DNA of 64,000 nucleotides from Marinobacter sp. F3R08 (GCF_018860425.1 NZ_JAHKPI010000014.1:744329-808328); one strand, 5' to 3'. Positions 38,656 to 49,434 are shown, numbered from the stretch's first letter. Notes: generated from the sequence alone by a model not told the origin. Translations and numbers: made by a program.

Positions 38656-40779
38656 GTGGATCTGAAACCCGTAAAGAAATCGTTTGAGCTCGGCGGCAAA
38701 ACCGTCACGCTGGAAACCGGCCGTATCGCCCGTCAGGCGACCGGTTCCGTACTGGTAACCGTTGATGATATCTCTGTACTTGGCACGGTTGTTGGTGCCA
38801 AGGAAGCCAAACCCGGCCAGCCGTTCTTCCCGCTGACCGTGAACTACTTCGAGAAGACCTACGCCGTTGGCAAAATCCCCGGTGGCTTCTTCAAACGCGA
38901 AGGTCGTCCTTCCGAGAAGGAAACCCTGACCTCCCGCTTGATCGACCGTCCGATTCGTCCGCTGTTCCCGAACGGCTTTATGAACGAAGTTCAGGTTATC
39001 ACCACGGTCATGTCTTCCAGCAAGAATCAGGATCCGGACATTGCCGCGATGCTGGCAGCGTCTGCCGCTCTGTCCATCTCGGGTATTCCGTTCGATGGAC
39101 CCATTGGTGCTTCCCGTGTTGGCTACACCAACGAGCGCGGCTACTTCCTGAACCCGACCTTCGAAGAGCTGAAAACCTCCCTGCTGGACATGGTTGTGGC
39201 CGGCACCGAAGATGCGGTTCTGATGGTTGAATCTGAAGCCAAAGGCCTGACCGAAGACCAGATGCTGGGTGGCGTTCTGTACGGCCACCAGGAAATGCAG
39301 ACCGCTGTTACGGCTATCAAGGAATTCGCTGCTGAAATCGGCAAGCCGCGCTGGGACTGGCAGCCTGCGGTTGAGAACACCGAACTGCTGAACGCCATCA
39401 AGGCCGAGTTCGCCGGTGCTATCGAAGAAGCCTACGGTATCCGTGACAAGATGGCCCGTTACGAGCGTCTGGGTGAAGTAAAAGCCGCAGCGGTTGAGAA
39501 ACTGGCCGGTGAGGAGGAAGGTCAGCCTTCCGCAGACGAGGTCAAGAAGTACTTCGGCAAGATCGAGAAGAACGTGGTACGTCAGCAAGTTATTGACGGC
39601 AAGCCGCGGATCGATGGTCGCGACAACAAGACTGTGCGTCCGATCGAGATTGAAGTGGGCGTTCTGCCCAGCGTTCACGGTTCCGCCCTGTTTACCCGTG
39701 GCGAGACTCAGGCCATCGTGACCACCACACTGGGTACTTCCCGTGATGTGCAGATCATTGACGCCCTGGAAGGTGAGCGCAAGGATCCGTTCCTGTTCCA
39801 CTACAACTTCCCTCCGTACTCCGTGGGTGAAGCGGGTCGTGTGGGCACGCCGGGTCGTCGCGAAGTTGGTCACGGTCGTCTGGCCAAGCGCGGTGTTCTG
39901 GCCGTTATGCCGACTCTGGAAGAATTCCCGTACGCCATCCGTTCGGTTTCCGAGATTACCGAATCCAACGGTTCCAGCTCCATGGCCTCTGTCTGTGGTT
40001 CCAGCCTGGCATTGATGGATGCCGGTGTGCCTATCAAGGCGCCGGTAGCAGGTATTGCCATGGGTCTGGTGAAAGAAGGCGACAAGTTCGCGATTCTGAC
40101 CGACATCCTGGGTGACGAAGATCACCTGGGCGACATGGACTTCAAGGTTGCTGGTACCCAGGAGGGCGTAACAGCCCTGCAGATGGATATCAAGATCAAC
40201 GGCATCACCGACGAGATCATGGAGCTTGCTCTGGAGCAGGCCCACGCAGCGCGTCTGCACATTCTGGGAGAGATGAACAAGGTTATCTCTACCCCACGTG
40301 CTGAACTGTCTGCCCGTGCGCCGAGCATTACCGCTATCAAGATCAATCCGGAGAAGATCCGCGACGTTATCGGTAAGGGTGGTTCCACCATCCGTGCGAT
40401 CTGTGACGAGACAGGCGCTTCCATTGATCTGGACGACGACGGCAACGTGAAGATCTACGCCGATAACCAGGAAGCTGCCCAGGCAGCGGTGAACCGGGTT
40501 AAGGAAATCACGGCGGAGATTGAAGTCGGTGCTATCTACAAGGGACGCGTTGAGCGCATTGTGGATTTCGGTGCTTTCGTGAACCTCCTGCCTGGCAAGG
40601 ATGGTCTGGTCCACATTTCCCAGATCTCCGATCGCCGTATCGAGAACGTGACTGACGAGTTGAGCGAAGGTCAGGAAGTTCTCGTGAAGGTTCTGGACGT
40701 TGACAACCGTGGCCGTGTGAAGCTGTCCATGAAGGAAATCAAGGAAGGCGATGAGCCGACCGATTTCTCGGCCTCCTAA
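38656..40779 (+). CDS. pnp: Polyribonucleotide nucleotidyltransferase (PNPase)
   Basis: A 707-residue PNPase that degrades RNA from the 3' end using phosphate. It has two RNase PH-like cores ([13 protein letters not shown] in the first; [20 protein letters not shown] and [17 protein letters not shown] in the second), a KH domain ([18 protein letters not shown]) and a C-terminal S1 domain ([20 protein letters not shown]). Start is GTG 38656 with AGGAG six bases before. The leader contains a long stem-loop; a bidirectional terminator follows. Confidence 0.97.
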   Translation: MDLKPVKKSFELGGKTVTLETGRIARQATGSVLVTVDDISVLGTVVGAKEAKPGQPFFPLTVNYFEKTYAVGKIPGGFFKREGRPSEKETLTSRLIDRPIRPLFPNGFMNEVQVITTVMSSSKNQDPDIAAMLAASAALSISGIPFDGPIGASRVGYTNERGYFLNPTFEELKTSLLDMVVAGTEDAVLMVESEAKGLTEDQMLGGVLYGHQEMQTAVTAIKEFAAEIGKPRWDWQPAVENTELLNAIKAEFAGAIEEAYGIRDKMARYERLGEVKAAAVEKLAGEEEGQPSADEVKKYFGKIEKNVVRQQVIDGKPRIDGRDNKTVRPIEIEVGVLPSVHGSALFTRGETQAIVTTTLGTSRDVQIIDALEGERKDPFLFHYNFPPYSVGEAGRVGTPGRREVGHGRLAKRGVLAVMPTLEEFPYAIRSVSEITESNGSSSMASVCGSSLALMDAGVPIKAPVAGIAMGLVKEGDKFAILTDILGDEDHLGDMDFKVAGTQEGVTALQMDIKINGITDEIMELALEQAHAARLHILGEMNKVISTPRAELSARAPSITAIKINPEKIRDVIGKGGSTIRAICDETGASIDLDDDGNVKIYADNQEAAQAAVNRVKEITAEIEVGAIYKGRVERIVDFGAFVNLLPGKDGLVHISQISDRRIENVTDELSEGQEVLVKVLDVDNRGRVKLSMKEIKEGDEPTDFSAS

Positions 40780-40794
40780 CTTCGGGGCCTGACT

Positions 40795-40830
40795 AAAAAC
40801 CCGCCTTTCCTCTGGAAAGGCGGGTTTTTT
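40795..40830. terminator. Bidirectional terminator between pnp and the hydrolase gene
   Basis: AAAAACCCGCCTTTCC and its complement enclose the loop TCT, with runs of A and T at both ends, between converging genes. It overlaps the stop codon of the minus-strand hydrolase gene. Confidence 0.9.
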
Positions 40831-41701
40831 ATTGCGACATGAACTGGAGAACTTCCTCGCGATACGCCGGAATCACAAACGTTGCCCCGTGGGGCGTATC
40901 TGTCTGCAAAAACGCCTTGGGCTCCCCTGCCGCCTCATAAAGCGTCGTTCCGTGATGAAACGGAATAATCCCATCGCGCACGCTCTGAATCACCATCACC
41001 GGAACCGGGCTGATTCGGGCTATATGATCGACGCCTTCGTAGTCGTCTGGAATGGTCCAGCTTAGCGGGATCTGAAACGGCCAGGTGAGCCAGAAACTCC
41101 CAAGCTTTTCCCGGGCAATGAGTCGAAAACCGGAAAATGTCCCGTCCAGAATGACGCCATCCAGGCCCGGTTGTTCATGTCGTTGAGTCCATTCGCTGGC
41201 GAGGGCTATTCCCAATCCCCCGCCGAGGCTCTGGCCAAAAACGTAGAGTGGCCGTTCAACCACTTCGGGTTTCTGCGCCAGCCAGCGTAATCCCGTTTCT
41301 GCGTCGTGAAGGGCGCCGTCAATATCCGGGGCGCCGGTAGATTTGCCGTATCCCCGATAGTCGATGGTAAAGACGTTGTAGCCATTCTCGGGCAGCCAGG
41401 CCACGTTCAATATATGGCTGCTGATGTTCTGGGCATTGCCGTGAAGGAAGTAGACGGTGCCTCTGGTGCTGCTTTCAGATGCTTTTGCGGGCAGCCACCA
41501 GCCGTGGAGGGTTTCGCCGTCCGCGGTCTCAATGTCGATGTCGTCATAGTCCAGGTTGAGTCGGTCCGGGGTTATATAGGTAACCCGGTCCGGGTAGAAG
41601 AAGAGACTGCTGCAACCGGAGAGCAGCAAAAGGGCAACCAGTAGCCCGGTTACCCGGGCATTGGTAGTGGTCAGAAATAGGCGTGAAGTCCGGCGTGCCA
41701 T
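40829..41701 (-). CDS. Lipoprotein-type alpha/beta hydrolase
   Basis: A 290-residue alpha/beta hydrolase of the BEM46/ABHD13-like group. The N-terminus has a signal sequence with lipobox LLLLSGC, so the enzyme is probably anchored in the envelope. The oxyanion segment is VYFLHGNAQN, the nucleophile elbow GQSLGGG, the acid is Asp in SVRDGIIP, and the His in DTPHGATF. The natural substrate is unknown. Its first 31 bases overlap the end of the DUF4105 gene, indicating co-transcription and coupling. Confidence 0.87.
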   Translation of the reverse strand: MARRTSRLFLTTTNARVTGLLVALLLLSGCSSLFFYPDRVTYITPDRLNLDYDDIDIETADGETLHGWWLPAKASESSTRGTVYFLHGNAQNISSHILNVAWLPENGYNVFTIDYRGYGKSTGAPDIDGALHDAETGLRWLAQKPEVVERPLYVFGQSLGGGLGIALASEWTQRHEQPGLDGVILDGTFSGFRLIAREKLGSFWLTWPFQIPLSWTIPDDYEGVDHIARISPVPVMVIQSVRDGIIPFHHGTTLYEAAGEPKAFLQTDTPHGATFVIPAYREEVLQFMSQ

Positions 41702-43545
41702 GTGCTCTGGTACCTGTCGTAGTGATCTTCGCGGGTGAATTCGGCAAACAGGCTGAAGGTCCGGCCAATGTGCCAGTTGCCTCTGGCGTACAGCTGGTCC
41801 TGCCGATGTTGGCTGCTGACGATCCAGGCTTTGGTTTTGGCACCGGCGAGCAGGCTGAAGCGGTTGTTCTGATGCATCACCCCTATGTCGGCCCCCGGGG
41901 CAGCATCGTAGCCGCGTCGCAGATCGTCATCGATCTCCAGATCGGCGGTGGCGATGGCAAAGGCCTGGGTCTGTTGACCGAAACGCCAGCTGCCCCCGGC
42001 GCCGCCCTCGAGATAGGGAGTCAATACCCGGTCGCTGCCCGTGTCGGTTCGGCGACCACCAAATCCCACTTGCCAGGACAGGGGCGAAAAAAATGCGTTC
42101 CGGGGGCTGAGTGAGCGGATTTCGACGCCCGTCAGTTGTTCCAGCTGGAGCTCATCGTTGTCGTGATAGAGGCGCGCATCCAGCCTGAGGAACTGCAGCT
42201 GGGCACCGGTGCGGTAACCCGCTGGCGGATCCAGGACGTCGTGATACGCGGGCCGCAACGTGAGCTGGGTAAACTCCCGATGCGCCTGCTGGCCTGCTCC
42301 GATGCTCAACCGGAAAGTGTCATGTCCCTGATCGTCTCTGACACGGGGCTCTGGCGGAGCCTCGGGCGCAGCGACTCCGCGGATCTGGCTGCGTTCTCTC
42401 AACAGATCATGGGACAGCGGTGCGGCAATTTCCCGGGGCCAGCCGTCAGCCTCACTCTTGTAGCGAACATAATCGTAGGTGGCATCCAGAACGTGGGCGC
42501 GTTCTTCCATGGGTATTGATGTCACCTCATCGGAATCTGGCGCGACATACCCATTGGCGATCGCTGCGGCCAGGGTCTGGTGATTGTCGGGCAGGGTAGA
42601 AAGACTGTAGGCCACCGCGGTGGCGGCCGAAGGCCGGTAAAACACGTCGCTGACAAGGTCTTTGTCGACCACCCAGCGAACCGTGTCCGAGGGGATGGCG
42701 TGAGTGCCCACTTCGCCCAGGAGGTCAGTGCCTGCGCGGGCAATGTCGATCAGTGCCAGCAGGCGGTAGGCGCAATTTTCGTCAAGGAAGTAGTAGTCAA
42801 AATTGCGGTCCCGTATCTCCCAGGCATGGGCAATCAACAGGTCGACTTCGTCCTGGGTGAGGTTAAGTTTGTATTCCCACAGGTCTCGATGTTCGATGTC
42901 AGAATACAGCCGGATTTTTTCGTAGTAGGGCTGTACCGTGGTGATTCCGGGGTAGCCGCCGAAAATGCCCTTGTAGGCAAATAAAAGCTCACTGTCGTGG
43001 GCGGCGGCATCGGCTGCATAGGAAATTGTGTTAGCAAGCAGCAGATTGGTTTCGTCGTCATCCTGGGGTGGATCAAGGCGCAGAAACGTGTGTCCGAACA
43101 TGGATGAGGGGCTGTTCAGGTATGACGCAGCGAAAACGAGAGTGACTGTTTCTGTGTTCAGGGTCGCGGACCAGTCTTCGTAACCGGGGCATTCGATCTC
43201 CGGCAGGGACAGGTTCAGTTTTTGCCGCAGCCAGGTCTCGCGAGCCGGGAACCGGCATCGGGCGTGGTCATCGCCATCTCCGGGCTTCTGCAGGGCCTGG
43301 AGGGTTGCCTCCAGTTCTGCTTTGGGAGAGTGTTTGCCGTCATTGCTCAGGAAAAAGGCCTGGTCGTCGGCTTGACTGGTGTATCCGTCGCCAAACGTGT
43401 CCGGCTGATAATGAACAAGGGTGAGCCAGGCAGGATCGAGATGAAGCTCGGATGTGGGTAGGTTCCCGGGTGTATTGGCGGCCTGGATTGGCAGGCTGAC
43501 TGCGAGCCAGATCAGTGCTGGCCCAATGCGAAGCATGTTGCCCAT
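41671..43545 (-). CDS. DUF4105 (Lnb-type periplasmic domain) envelope protein
   Basis: A 624-residue exported protein of the DUF4105 family. A signal peptide (IGPALIWLAVSLPIQAA) follows the chosen start; the residues SSMFGHTFLRLDPP and the DEVDLLIAHAWEIRDRNFDY, DENCAYRLLALIDIA segment are typical of the Lnb-like periplasmic domain. The C-terminal 200 residues alternate like beta strands (TLRPAYHDVL, LRLDARLYHDN, WQVGFGGRRTD) and end in HAGLHAYF with a terminal Phe, suggesting an outer-membrane barrel. Starts at 43545 or 43536 are both possible. Between a DUF3015 gene and a lipoprotein hydrolase; function unknown. Confidence 0.82.
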   Translation of the reverse strand: MGNMLRIGPALIWLAVSLPIQAANTPGNLPTSELHLDPAWLTLVHYQPDTFGDGYTSQADDQAFFLSNDGKHSPKAELEATLQALQKPGDGDDHARCRFPARETWLRQKLNLSLPEIECPGYEDWSATLNTETVTLVFAASYLNSPSSMFGHTFLRLDPPQDDDETNLLLANTISYAADAAAHDSELLFAYKGIFGGYPGITTVQPYYEKIRLYSDIEHRDLWEYKLNLTQDEVDLLIAHAWEIRDRNFDYYFLDENCAYRLLALIDIARAGTDLLGEVGTHAIPSDTVRWVVDKDLVSDVFYRPSAATAVAYSLSTLPDNHQTLAAAIANGYVAPDSDEVTSIPMEERAHVLDATYDYVRYKSEADGWPREIAAPLSHDLLRERSQIRGVAAPEAPPEPRVRDDQGHDTFRLSIGAGQQAHREFTQLTLRPAYHDVLDPPAGYRTGAQLQFLRLDARLYHDNDELQLEQLTGVEIRSLSPRNAFFSPLSWQVGFGGRRTDTGSDRVLTPYLEGGAGGSWRFGQQTQAFAIATADLEIDDDLRRGYDAAPGADIGVMHQNNRFSLLAGAKTKAWIVSSQHRQDQLYARGNWHIGRTFSLFAEFTREDHYDRYQSTWHAGLHAYF

Positions 43546-43633
43546 GGGAGGTGCTGCATCCGGTGTTGAGCGGAGTAAAGGATGGAATGATGCGCCGTCC
43601 CTGGCGCATGCGAGTCCTTTCAAGGAGTCAGGT

Positions 43634-44098
43634 TCAGGCTGCTACGTACTTGCTGAGTGACTCATTTTTTTCCAGCAGTGCTACGATGGCGTCCACTGCT
43701 TCACCAGAGGTGGTGTCAGAGCTTGGGAAAATGGAGGCAAAGTTGTCCTGCAGAACCTTGCGGAAGGCACCACGGTCAGCTTCGTCAACACCCAGAAGAA
43801 CGGACAGGGTGTCGAGGTTTTCGCCAGCACCACGGGACATGTCCCGGGCTACCTTATCGATGTTGCTGTCCATATACATGGCCATGGACTGAACAGACTG
43901 GTTAGTCTGGCAGCCCAGGGTGCCAGTGGTCATGCCAAAGGTCTGGTTGCCAAGGGTCCCGTTGGTGGTTGCAGCCAGTACGTGGGGGGCAATACCGGAC
44001 TGTCCTTTCCAGATCATAGCACCTACGCCACAGCCCGGTTGTGCAAAGGCCATAGAAGAGGCACCAAGAAGAATTGCACCTGCGATCAGTTTTTTCAT
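43634..44098 (-). CDS. DUF3015 family secreted protein
   Basis: A 154-residue protein with a clear signal peptide (KKLIAGAILLGASSMAFA) and a mature part beginning QPGCGVGAMIWKG. It has GTLGNQTFGMTTGTLGCQTN, typical of DUF3015, with two Cys that could form a disulfide. Function is unknown; members are common in marine gammaproteobacteria. AAAGGAGTGGATA precedes ATG 44098. It lies 88 bases upstream of the DUF4105 gene on the same strand and could share a transcript. Confidence 0.85.
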   Translation of the reverse strand: MKKLIAGAILLGASSMAFAQPGCGVGAMIWKGQSGIAPHVLAATTNGTLGNQTFGMTTGTLGCQTNQSVQSMAMYMDSNIDKVARDMSRGAGENLDTLSVLLGVDEADRGAFRKVLQDNFASIFPSSDTTSGEAVDAIVALLEKNESLSKYVAA

Positions 44099-44282
44099 TA
44101 TCCACTCCTTTGTATGATTTAAAGCTTTCGTCGCTAAACCAAGACGCTGCCTCCGTTGTGGCACAGTGTCCTGAAAACGGCCCTGACTAGTCTTGTGGAG
44201 ACAAGGACGACCGTTTCTTTGAGTATAAGTTCATATCCGGTCGACGCAAGTATTAAAATTCGTGAGTATTTGATTTGTCGTG

Positions 44283-44317
44283 AAAAAAGCCGGAACACAC
44301 GCTCGTGCTCCGGCCTT
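44283..44317 (-). terminator. Terminator of livF
   Basis: On the minus strand GCCGGA and TCCGGC enclose a second short pairing (CACG/CGTG) and are followed by TTTTTT, 23 bases past the livF stop. It ends the branched-chain amino-acid transport operon. Confidence 0.85.
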
Positions 44318-44339
44318 CAGCTCGCGAAAAGAGCCGCGA

Positions 44340-45041
44340 TTATCCCCCCAGATAGGCGTTTTGGACGTCCGGGTTTTCGAGCAGATTCTTGCCGGTATCG
44401 TGCAGGCGAATCTTCCCCGTTTCCAGTACATAGCCCCGGTCAGCCAGATTGAGTGCCTGATGGGCGTTCTGCTCCACCAGGAAGACGGTAATGCCTTCCT
44501 CGCGAAGATGGCCGATGATTTCGAAGATCTGTTTGATGATCAGAGGGGCCAGGCCCAGGGATGGCTCATCCAGAATGATCATGTCTGGTCTGCTCATGAG
44601 CGCCCGCCCGATGGCGAGCATCTGCTGCTCGCCACCAGACATGGTACCGGCACGCTGATGCTCCCGCTCCTTCAGGCGGGGGAAGAGCTCGTAGACATGC
44701 TCCTGGCTTTTGCGGATCTCGGATTTAGTGTTGAAGAAACCGCCCATATGGAGGTTTTCTTCCACGGTCAGGCCGGAGAATATGCGACGTCCCTCTGGAA
44801 CGATGGCAATACCGGAACGCATGATCTGGGCGGTCGGCTCGCGGGTAATCTCACGGCCTTCCAGGAAAATGCGGCCGGAACTGGCCTGAGGGTTGCCGCA
44901 GACGGTCATCAGCAGTGTGGTCTTGCCTGCGCCGTTGGCGCCGATCAGCGAGACAATCTCACCCTTTTTGACCTCGACAGACACCCCGTGCAAAGCCTCG
45001 ATCTTGCCGTAATGGGTATGGACATCTTCTAGTACTAGCAT
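44340..45041 (-). CDS. livF: Branched-chain amino acid ABC transporter ATP-binding protein LivF
   Basis: A 233-residue ABC ATPase. Walker A GANGAGKTT, signature MSGGEQQMLAIGRALM, and Walker B IILDEPSLGL are intact; the shorter length and HYGKIEALHGVSVEV start mark it as LivF. It drives uptake of leucine, isoleucine and valine (or related amino acids) with LivG. It is the last gene of livK-H-M-G-F, nine bases after livG, with TGAGGT overlapping the livG stop as its ribosome-binding site. Confidence 0.95.
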   Translation of the reverse strand: MLVLEDVHTHYGKIEALHGVSVEVKKGEIVSLIGANGAGKTTLLMTVCGNPQASSGRIFLEGREITREPTAQIMRSGIAIVPEGRRIFSGLTVEENLHMGGFFNTKSEIRKSQEHVYELFPRLKEREHQRAGTMSGGEQQMLAIGRALMSRPDMIILDEPSLGLAPLIIKQIFEIIGHLREEGITVFLVEQNAHQALNLADRGYVLETGKIRLHDTGKNLLENPDVQNAYLGG

Positions 45042-45050
45042 GTGGTTACC

Positions 45051-45806
45051 TCAGGCCTCGCCCAGATAGGCTTTGATCACGTCGTCGTTCTGGCGGATTT
45101 CCTCGGGTGTGCCACTGGCCAGGGGGCGCCCCTGGTTGATGACGTTGATCCGATCGGAAATATCCATTACCAGGCTCATGTCGTGCTCAATAAGCACTAC
45201 GGAAACGTTGTAGTCTTCTTTCAGGCTGACAATCAGCTGATTGAGCTCCTTGGTTTCCGCCGGGTTGAGGCCTGCTGCCGGTTCGTCGAGCATCAGCAGC
45301 TTGGGCTCCGTGACCATGCAGCGGGCAATTTCCAGGCGTCGTTGTTGGCCGTAGGCGAGATTGCCCGCTTCCCTGTTGGCCAGATCCAGCAGGCCTACCC
45401 GATCCAGCCAGTAGGCGGCTCGATCCAGAGATTTTTGCTCTTTCGTCCGGTAGTTGGGGGTTTTGATCAATCCGGAGATAAGGTTGGTGTTGAGGTGGCG
45501 ATGTTGGGCCACCAGGAGGTTTTCCACCACCGTCATCTGGCTGAACAGCCGGACATGCTGGAAAGTCCGGACCATTCCGAGTCGGGAGATCTTGTAGTCA
45601 GGTTTGCCCTGTACCTCTTTCCCCTCAAACAGGATTTTGCCGCCGGTAGGCTTGTAAAAACCGCTCATGCAGTTGAAGACAGTGGTTTTTCCAGCGCCGT
45701 TGGGGCCGATGATGGATACAATTTCGTGTTCCTGAATGTCCAGAGACACTTCGTCTACCGCGAGCAGGCCGCCAAAGCGCATGGACAGATTTTGTACTTC
45801 AAGCAT
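45051..45806 (-). CDS. livG: Branched-chain amino acid ABC transporter ATP-binding protein LivG
   Basis: A 251-residue ABC ATPase with Walker A GPNGAGKTT, the signature LAYGQQRRLEIARCMV, Walker B LLMLDEPAAGLNPAE and the H-loop in VLIEHDMSLVM. The LivG-type C-terminus is INQGRPLASGTPEEIRQN. It pairs with LivF beneath the LivHM permease. Six bases separate it from livM upstream. Confidence 0.96.
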   Translation of the reverse strand: MLEVQNLSMRFGGLLAVDEVSLDIQEHEIVSIIGPNGAGKTTVFNCMSGFYKPTGGKILFEGKEVQGKPDYKISRLGMVRTFQHVRLFSQMTVVENLLVAQHRHLNTNLISGLIKTPNYRTKEQKSLDRAAYWLDRVGLLDLANREAGNLAYGQQRRLEIARCMVTEPKLLMLDEPAAGLNPAETKELNQLIVSLKEDYNVSVVLIEHDMSLVMDISDRINVINQGRPLASGTPEEIRQNDDVIKAYLGEA

Positions 45807-45812
45807 CGTCTG

Positions 45813-47084
45813 TCACTCCTGCTTTTTCAGTTCAATGTGAATGCGGCGCATGGGCATCAGGCCCTGTGGACGCCAGACCATCATAAGTACCATGGCTGCA
45901 CCAAAGATCAGCATTCTGTATTCGGAAAATTCGCGGGCCAGTTCCGGCAGAATGGTTACGGCGATTGCCGCAAGTACCACGCCGATCTGTGATCCCATGC
46001 CTCCCAGAACCACAATCGCCAGGATGATGGCGGATTCGAGGAAGACAAACGATTCCGGGCTGATAAAGCCCTGCTTGGAGGCGAATACGGTGCCGGCGAA
46101 ACCAGCAAAGAAGGCGCCAATGGTGAAGGCAGACAACTTTACCGCGGTACGACTCAGCCCCAGAGAGCGGGCGGCAATCTCATCTTCCCGCAGTGCTTCC
46201 CAGGCGCGGCCAACCGGCATCCGCATAAAGCGACGGATGACCAGGGCAGTGAACACTGCCAGGACCAGGGCAATCAGGTACAGAAAGATGACTTTGTGTT
46301 CGCCACTGTAGGCAATACCGAAGGTTTCATGGAACGAAGTGTTGCCTTCCTCCTTCACCCGGCGGCCGAACTCCATGCCGAACAGGGTTGGATCCGGAAT
46401 GCCGCCGATACCATTGGGGCCGCCCGTCAGTGTCGTCCAGTTGTTCAGCAGGATGCGGATGATCTCGCCGAAGCCGAGTGTGACGATGGCCAGGTAATCT
46501 CCCCGCAGTCTGAGCACCGGGAACCCGAGCACCAGTCCAAACAGCGCGGCCAGCAGTGCGCCGATGGGCAGGGCCAACCAGAACGAGATCCCTGTGTATT
46601 GGGAGAGCAGCGCAAAGGTGTAGGCACCAACTGCGTAGAAGGCCACGTAGCCAAGATCCAGAAGCCCGGCGAGGCCCACGACGACGTTAAGGCCGAGGGC
46701 CAGCATGACGTAGATAAGAACGAGCGTCGCCAGATCCACAGAACCGCGGGACACAAAGAAGGGCCAGAACAAGGCAAGAATCACAATGCCGGTCAGTACC
46801 CACGACTCGATCTTTGCCCGGCGGTTTTCGGCCATGGGCTCTTTGCTGGATTGCGGCAGTGGATTAGGAACGCTCCTCAGGGCGCCCATGATCTGCTCCC
46901 GGAACAGCTGGAACAGGAACACCATCACCGCCGCAAGCAAGACCATAACAACGGTCCCGGTATCTGCGCCGGTCAGCATCACGTTGATGCCCTGGGCTTC
47001 CAGATTGAAGCCAATGATCGGGTAGGAAATGATCAGCGTGATGATTGCGCAGAAAAGCGCATGTCTGAAATTGTTAGCAGCCAT
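45813..47084 (-). CDS. livM: Branched-chain amino acid ABC transporter permease LivM
   Basis: A 423-residue membrane permease with about ten hydrophobic segments. The core starts around [19 protein letters not shown], with [16 protein letters not shown] and the cytoplasmic coupling region [19 protein letters not shown] that contacts the ATPases. The first 110 residues add membrane segments and a polar loop, the DUF3382-type extension known from E. coli LivM. Start overlaps the livH stop by one base. Confidence 0.94.
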   Translation of the reverse strand: MAANNFRHALFCAIITLIISYPIIGFNLEAQGINVMLTGADTGTVVMVLLAAVMVFLFQLFREQIMGALRSVPNPLPQSSKEPMAENRRAKIESWVLTGIVILALFWPFFVSRGSVDLATLVLIYVMLALGLNVVVGLAGLLDLGYVAFYAVGAYTFALLSQYTGISFWLALPIGALLAALFGLVLGFPVLRLRGDYLAIVTLGFGEIIRILLNNWTTLTGGPNGIGGIPDPTLFGMEFGRRVKEEGNTSFHETFGIAYSGEHKVIFLYLIALVLAVFTALVIRRFMRMPVGRAWEALREDEIAARSLGLSRTAVKLSAFTIGAFFAGFAGTVFASKQGFISPESFVFLESAIILAIVVLGGMGSQIGVVLAAIAVTILPELAREFSEYRMLIFGAAMVLMMVWRPQGLMPMRRIHIELKKQE

Positions 47085-48007
47085 CAGATCTTCTCAACCT
47101 CCGGTTTGCCGAGCAGGCCGGTGGGTTTGAACAGCAGAATCAGGATCAGCAGGCTGAACGAGATCACGTCCTTGTATTCACCGCTGAGGTAGCCGGAGGT
47201 CATACTCTCGGCAACGCCCAGTATCAGTCCGCCCAGCATCGCACCAGGGATGCTGCCAATGCCACCAAGTACGGCTGCGGTAAAGGCTTTAAGCCCGGCG
47301 ATAAAGCCGAACAGGGGATCAACCGAACCGTAGTACATCCCAAGTAGCAGGCCGGCAACTGCCGCCAGAGCGGCGCCGATCACGAAGGTCGCTGAGATGA
47401 TGCGGTTGGTGTCGATGCCCAGCAGGTTCGCCATGCCCAGATCCTGTGAAACTGCCCGGCAGGCACGTCCGGTCCGGGAACGGGAAATGAACAGAGACAG
47501 GGCGGTCATGCAGATCAGCGTGGTGATGAAGATTGTGATTTGCATGTAGGAGAGCGACATCTGGAAGCCCTCGCCGGAGCCAAAATTGAAGCCGCCGTCG
47601 ATCAGGGATGGGAAACCGATATTGCGGGAACCCTGTGCCAGATGAACGTAGTTCTGCAGGAAGATGGACATACCGATCGCTGAAATCAGCGGAATCAGGC
47701 GGTGACGTCCCCGTACTGGCCGGTACGCGACCCGTTCCACTGCCCAGCCCATGGAGCTGGAAACAATCATTGCGCAGACCAGCGCAACGATAAGTATCAG
47801 AGGTAACCAGGCAACGCCCAGGGCTGTCAGGCCGGTAATGGCAATCAGCGCCGTATACGCGCCGATCATATAAATTTCACCATGGGCAAAGTTGATCATG
47901 CCAATGATGCCGTAAACCATCGTGTAACCGATGGCGATCAGGGCGTAAGTGCTCCCGATCGTTAGCCCGTTGATGAGCTGCTGAAAGAAATACAGGAGGT
48001 CTTGCAT
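47084..48007 (-). CDS. livH: Branched-chain amino acid ABC transporter permease LivH
   Basis: A 307-residue permease with about eight membrane segments. Family motifs: [40 protein letters not shown], and the coupling segment [20 protein letters not shown]. It forms the membrane channel with LivM. livK lies 162 bases upstream, separated by a hairpin that should lower permease expression relative to the binding protein. Confidence 0.95.
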   Translation of the reverse strand: MQDLLYFFQQLINGLTIGSTYALIAIGYTMVYGIIGMINFAHGEIYMIGAYTALIAITGLTALGVAWLPLILIVALVCAMIVSSSMGWAVERVAYRPVRGRHRLIPLISAIGMSIFLQNYVHLAQGSRNIGFPSLIDGGFNFGSGEGFQMSLSYMQITIFITTLICMTALSLFISRSRTGRACRAVSQDLGMANLLGIDTNRIISATFVIGAALAAVAGLLLGMYYGSVDPLFGFIAGLKAFTAAVLGGIGSIPGAMLGGLILGVAESMTSGYLSGEYKDVISFSLLILILLFKPTGLLGKPEVEKI

Positions 48008-48100
48008 CGTTATGGGACTCCGAAAGCCTGCTCCCTCCGATACCTCAGTCGGTGTCCGGGATGTCCGGGAGCCAACTGGAGGAGGATCAACAGGAGCCTA

Positions 48101-48137
48101 GAAAAACACCTTCCCCCGGATCGCGGTGAGAAGGTGC
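48101..48137 (-). terminator. Attenuating hairpin between livK and livH
   Basis: On the minus strand GCACCTTC and GAAGGTG(T) flank a 16-base loop and are followed by TTTTTC, about 35 bases past the livK stop. This fits partial termination, allowing more binding protein than permease. Confidence 0.7.
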
Positions 48138-48169
48138 TCTCATAATTACCGTTTGTTAACGATTTCGGC

Positions 48170-49282
48170 TCAGTTTACCGGAGTTTTACTTCCATCTGAA
48201 TGCCATTCGTAAACAACAAATTCGAACGACTTCATGTCGCCGGCTTTGTCATATTCAACGGTACCGATCGGAGTCTGGTAGGTGCCATCGCGCAGGGCAG
48301 CGGCCACGTCAAACGGATCAGAGGAGTCTGCCGCTTCAATGCCTTCGGCAATCAGCTGAACAGCAGTGTAGGAAGTCAGAACAAACGGGCCGGAAGGATC
48401 TTCACCCTTGTCCTCGAAGGCCTTCACCAGCGCCTGGTTTTCGGCTTTCTGATCAAAGGCTGGCGGGAGAGTTACGAGCAGGCCTTCGGCGGCTTCGCCA
48501 GCGATGGTGTTGATGTCTTTGTTACCCACGCCTTCTGGACCCATGAACCGGGCATCGAGATCGGCAGAGCGAGCCTGGCGGAGAATCAGGCCCAGTTCCG
48601 GATGGTAACCACCGTAGTAAACGTAGTCCACGTCAGCCTGCTTGAGTTTGGTAACGAGGGACGAGAAGTCCTTGTCGCCAGCAGTAATACCCTCGAACAT
48701 GGCGATTTCAACGCCTGCATCTTTCAGGGTGTCACGAACCGCAGTGGCAATGCCTTCACCATACTGCTGCTTGTCGTGAACAATGGCCACGCGTTCGGGG
48801 CTCTGGGCGGCGATATACTGAGCCGCGACCGGTCCCTGCATGCTGTCCAGACCGATGGTGCGGAATACCAGCTCATAGCCGCGCTCGGTGATCTCCGGGC
48901 TGGTTGAGGCCGGGGTCACCATGAGGATGCCTTCGTCCTCGTAGATGTCTGACGCCGGTTGGGTGGAGCTGGAACAGAGGTGACCAATCACGAACTGAAC
49001 GCCATCATTGACCAGGCTGTTGGCAACGGTAACGGCCTGCTTGGGATCACACACGTCGTCGTACTCAACGGCAACAAGTTCTTCGCCCATAACACCGCCA
49101 TTGGCGTTGATCTGTTCGATCGCCATGCGGGCGCCTGAGAATTGCATGTCACCATACTGGGCGACGGGGCCAGTCATAGGTCCGGCAATACCGATCTGGA
49201 TTTCAGCGGCGGCGTGGCCAGCGCCCATCAGGGCTACAGAAGTGCTTACAGCAGTTACGAGTTTTTTTACTGAAGTTCTCAT
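48170..49282 (-). CDS. livK: Branched-chain amino acid ABC transporter substrate-binding protein
   Basis: A 370-residue periplasmic type 1 binding protein. A signal peptide (about 25 residues, ending GHAAA) precedes EIQIGIAGPMTGPVAQYGDM. The family segments GARMAIEQINANGGVMGEEL, DDVCDPKQAVTVANSLV and HLCSSSTQPASDIYEDEG, with Cys pairs, are typical of LivJ/LivK. It binds branched-chain or related amino acids for LivHMGF. Upstream, on the minus strand, a perfect TTGACA (49361-49356) exists but the -10 is poor. Confidence 0.93.
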   Translation of the reverse strand: MRTSVKKLVTAVSTSVALMGAGHAAAEIQIGIAGPMTGPVAQYGDMQFSGARMAIEQINANGGVMGEELVAVEYDDVCDPKQAVTVANSLVNDGVQFVIGHLCSSSTQPASDIYEDEGILMVTPASTSPEITERGYELVFRTIGLDSMQGPVAAQYIAAQSPERVAIVHDKQQYGEGIATAVRDTLKDAGVEIAMFEGITAGDKDFSSLVTKLKQADVDYVYYGGYHPELGLILRQARSADLDARFMGPEGVGNKDINTIAGEAAEGLLVTLPPAFDQKAENQALVKAFEDKGEDPSGPFVLTSYTAVQLIAEGIEAADSSDPFDVAAALRDGTYQTPIGTVEYDKAGDMKSFEFVVYEWHSDGSKTPVN

Positions 49283-49434
49283 TGAGTCTGTCCTGTTTTA
49301 TTTCAGGGTTATTCTTGTGTTCTCAGAGAGTTAAACAAACACCACACATCACTGGTTGTCAAGCTGATGGGCAGTGCCTGCTCCGGAACACGGGCCTGTC
49401 TATAAAGGCAAAACCCGTGCCGCTCTGAGCGATG

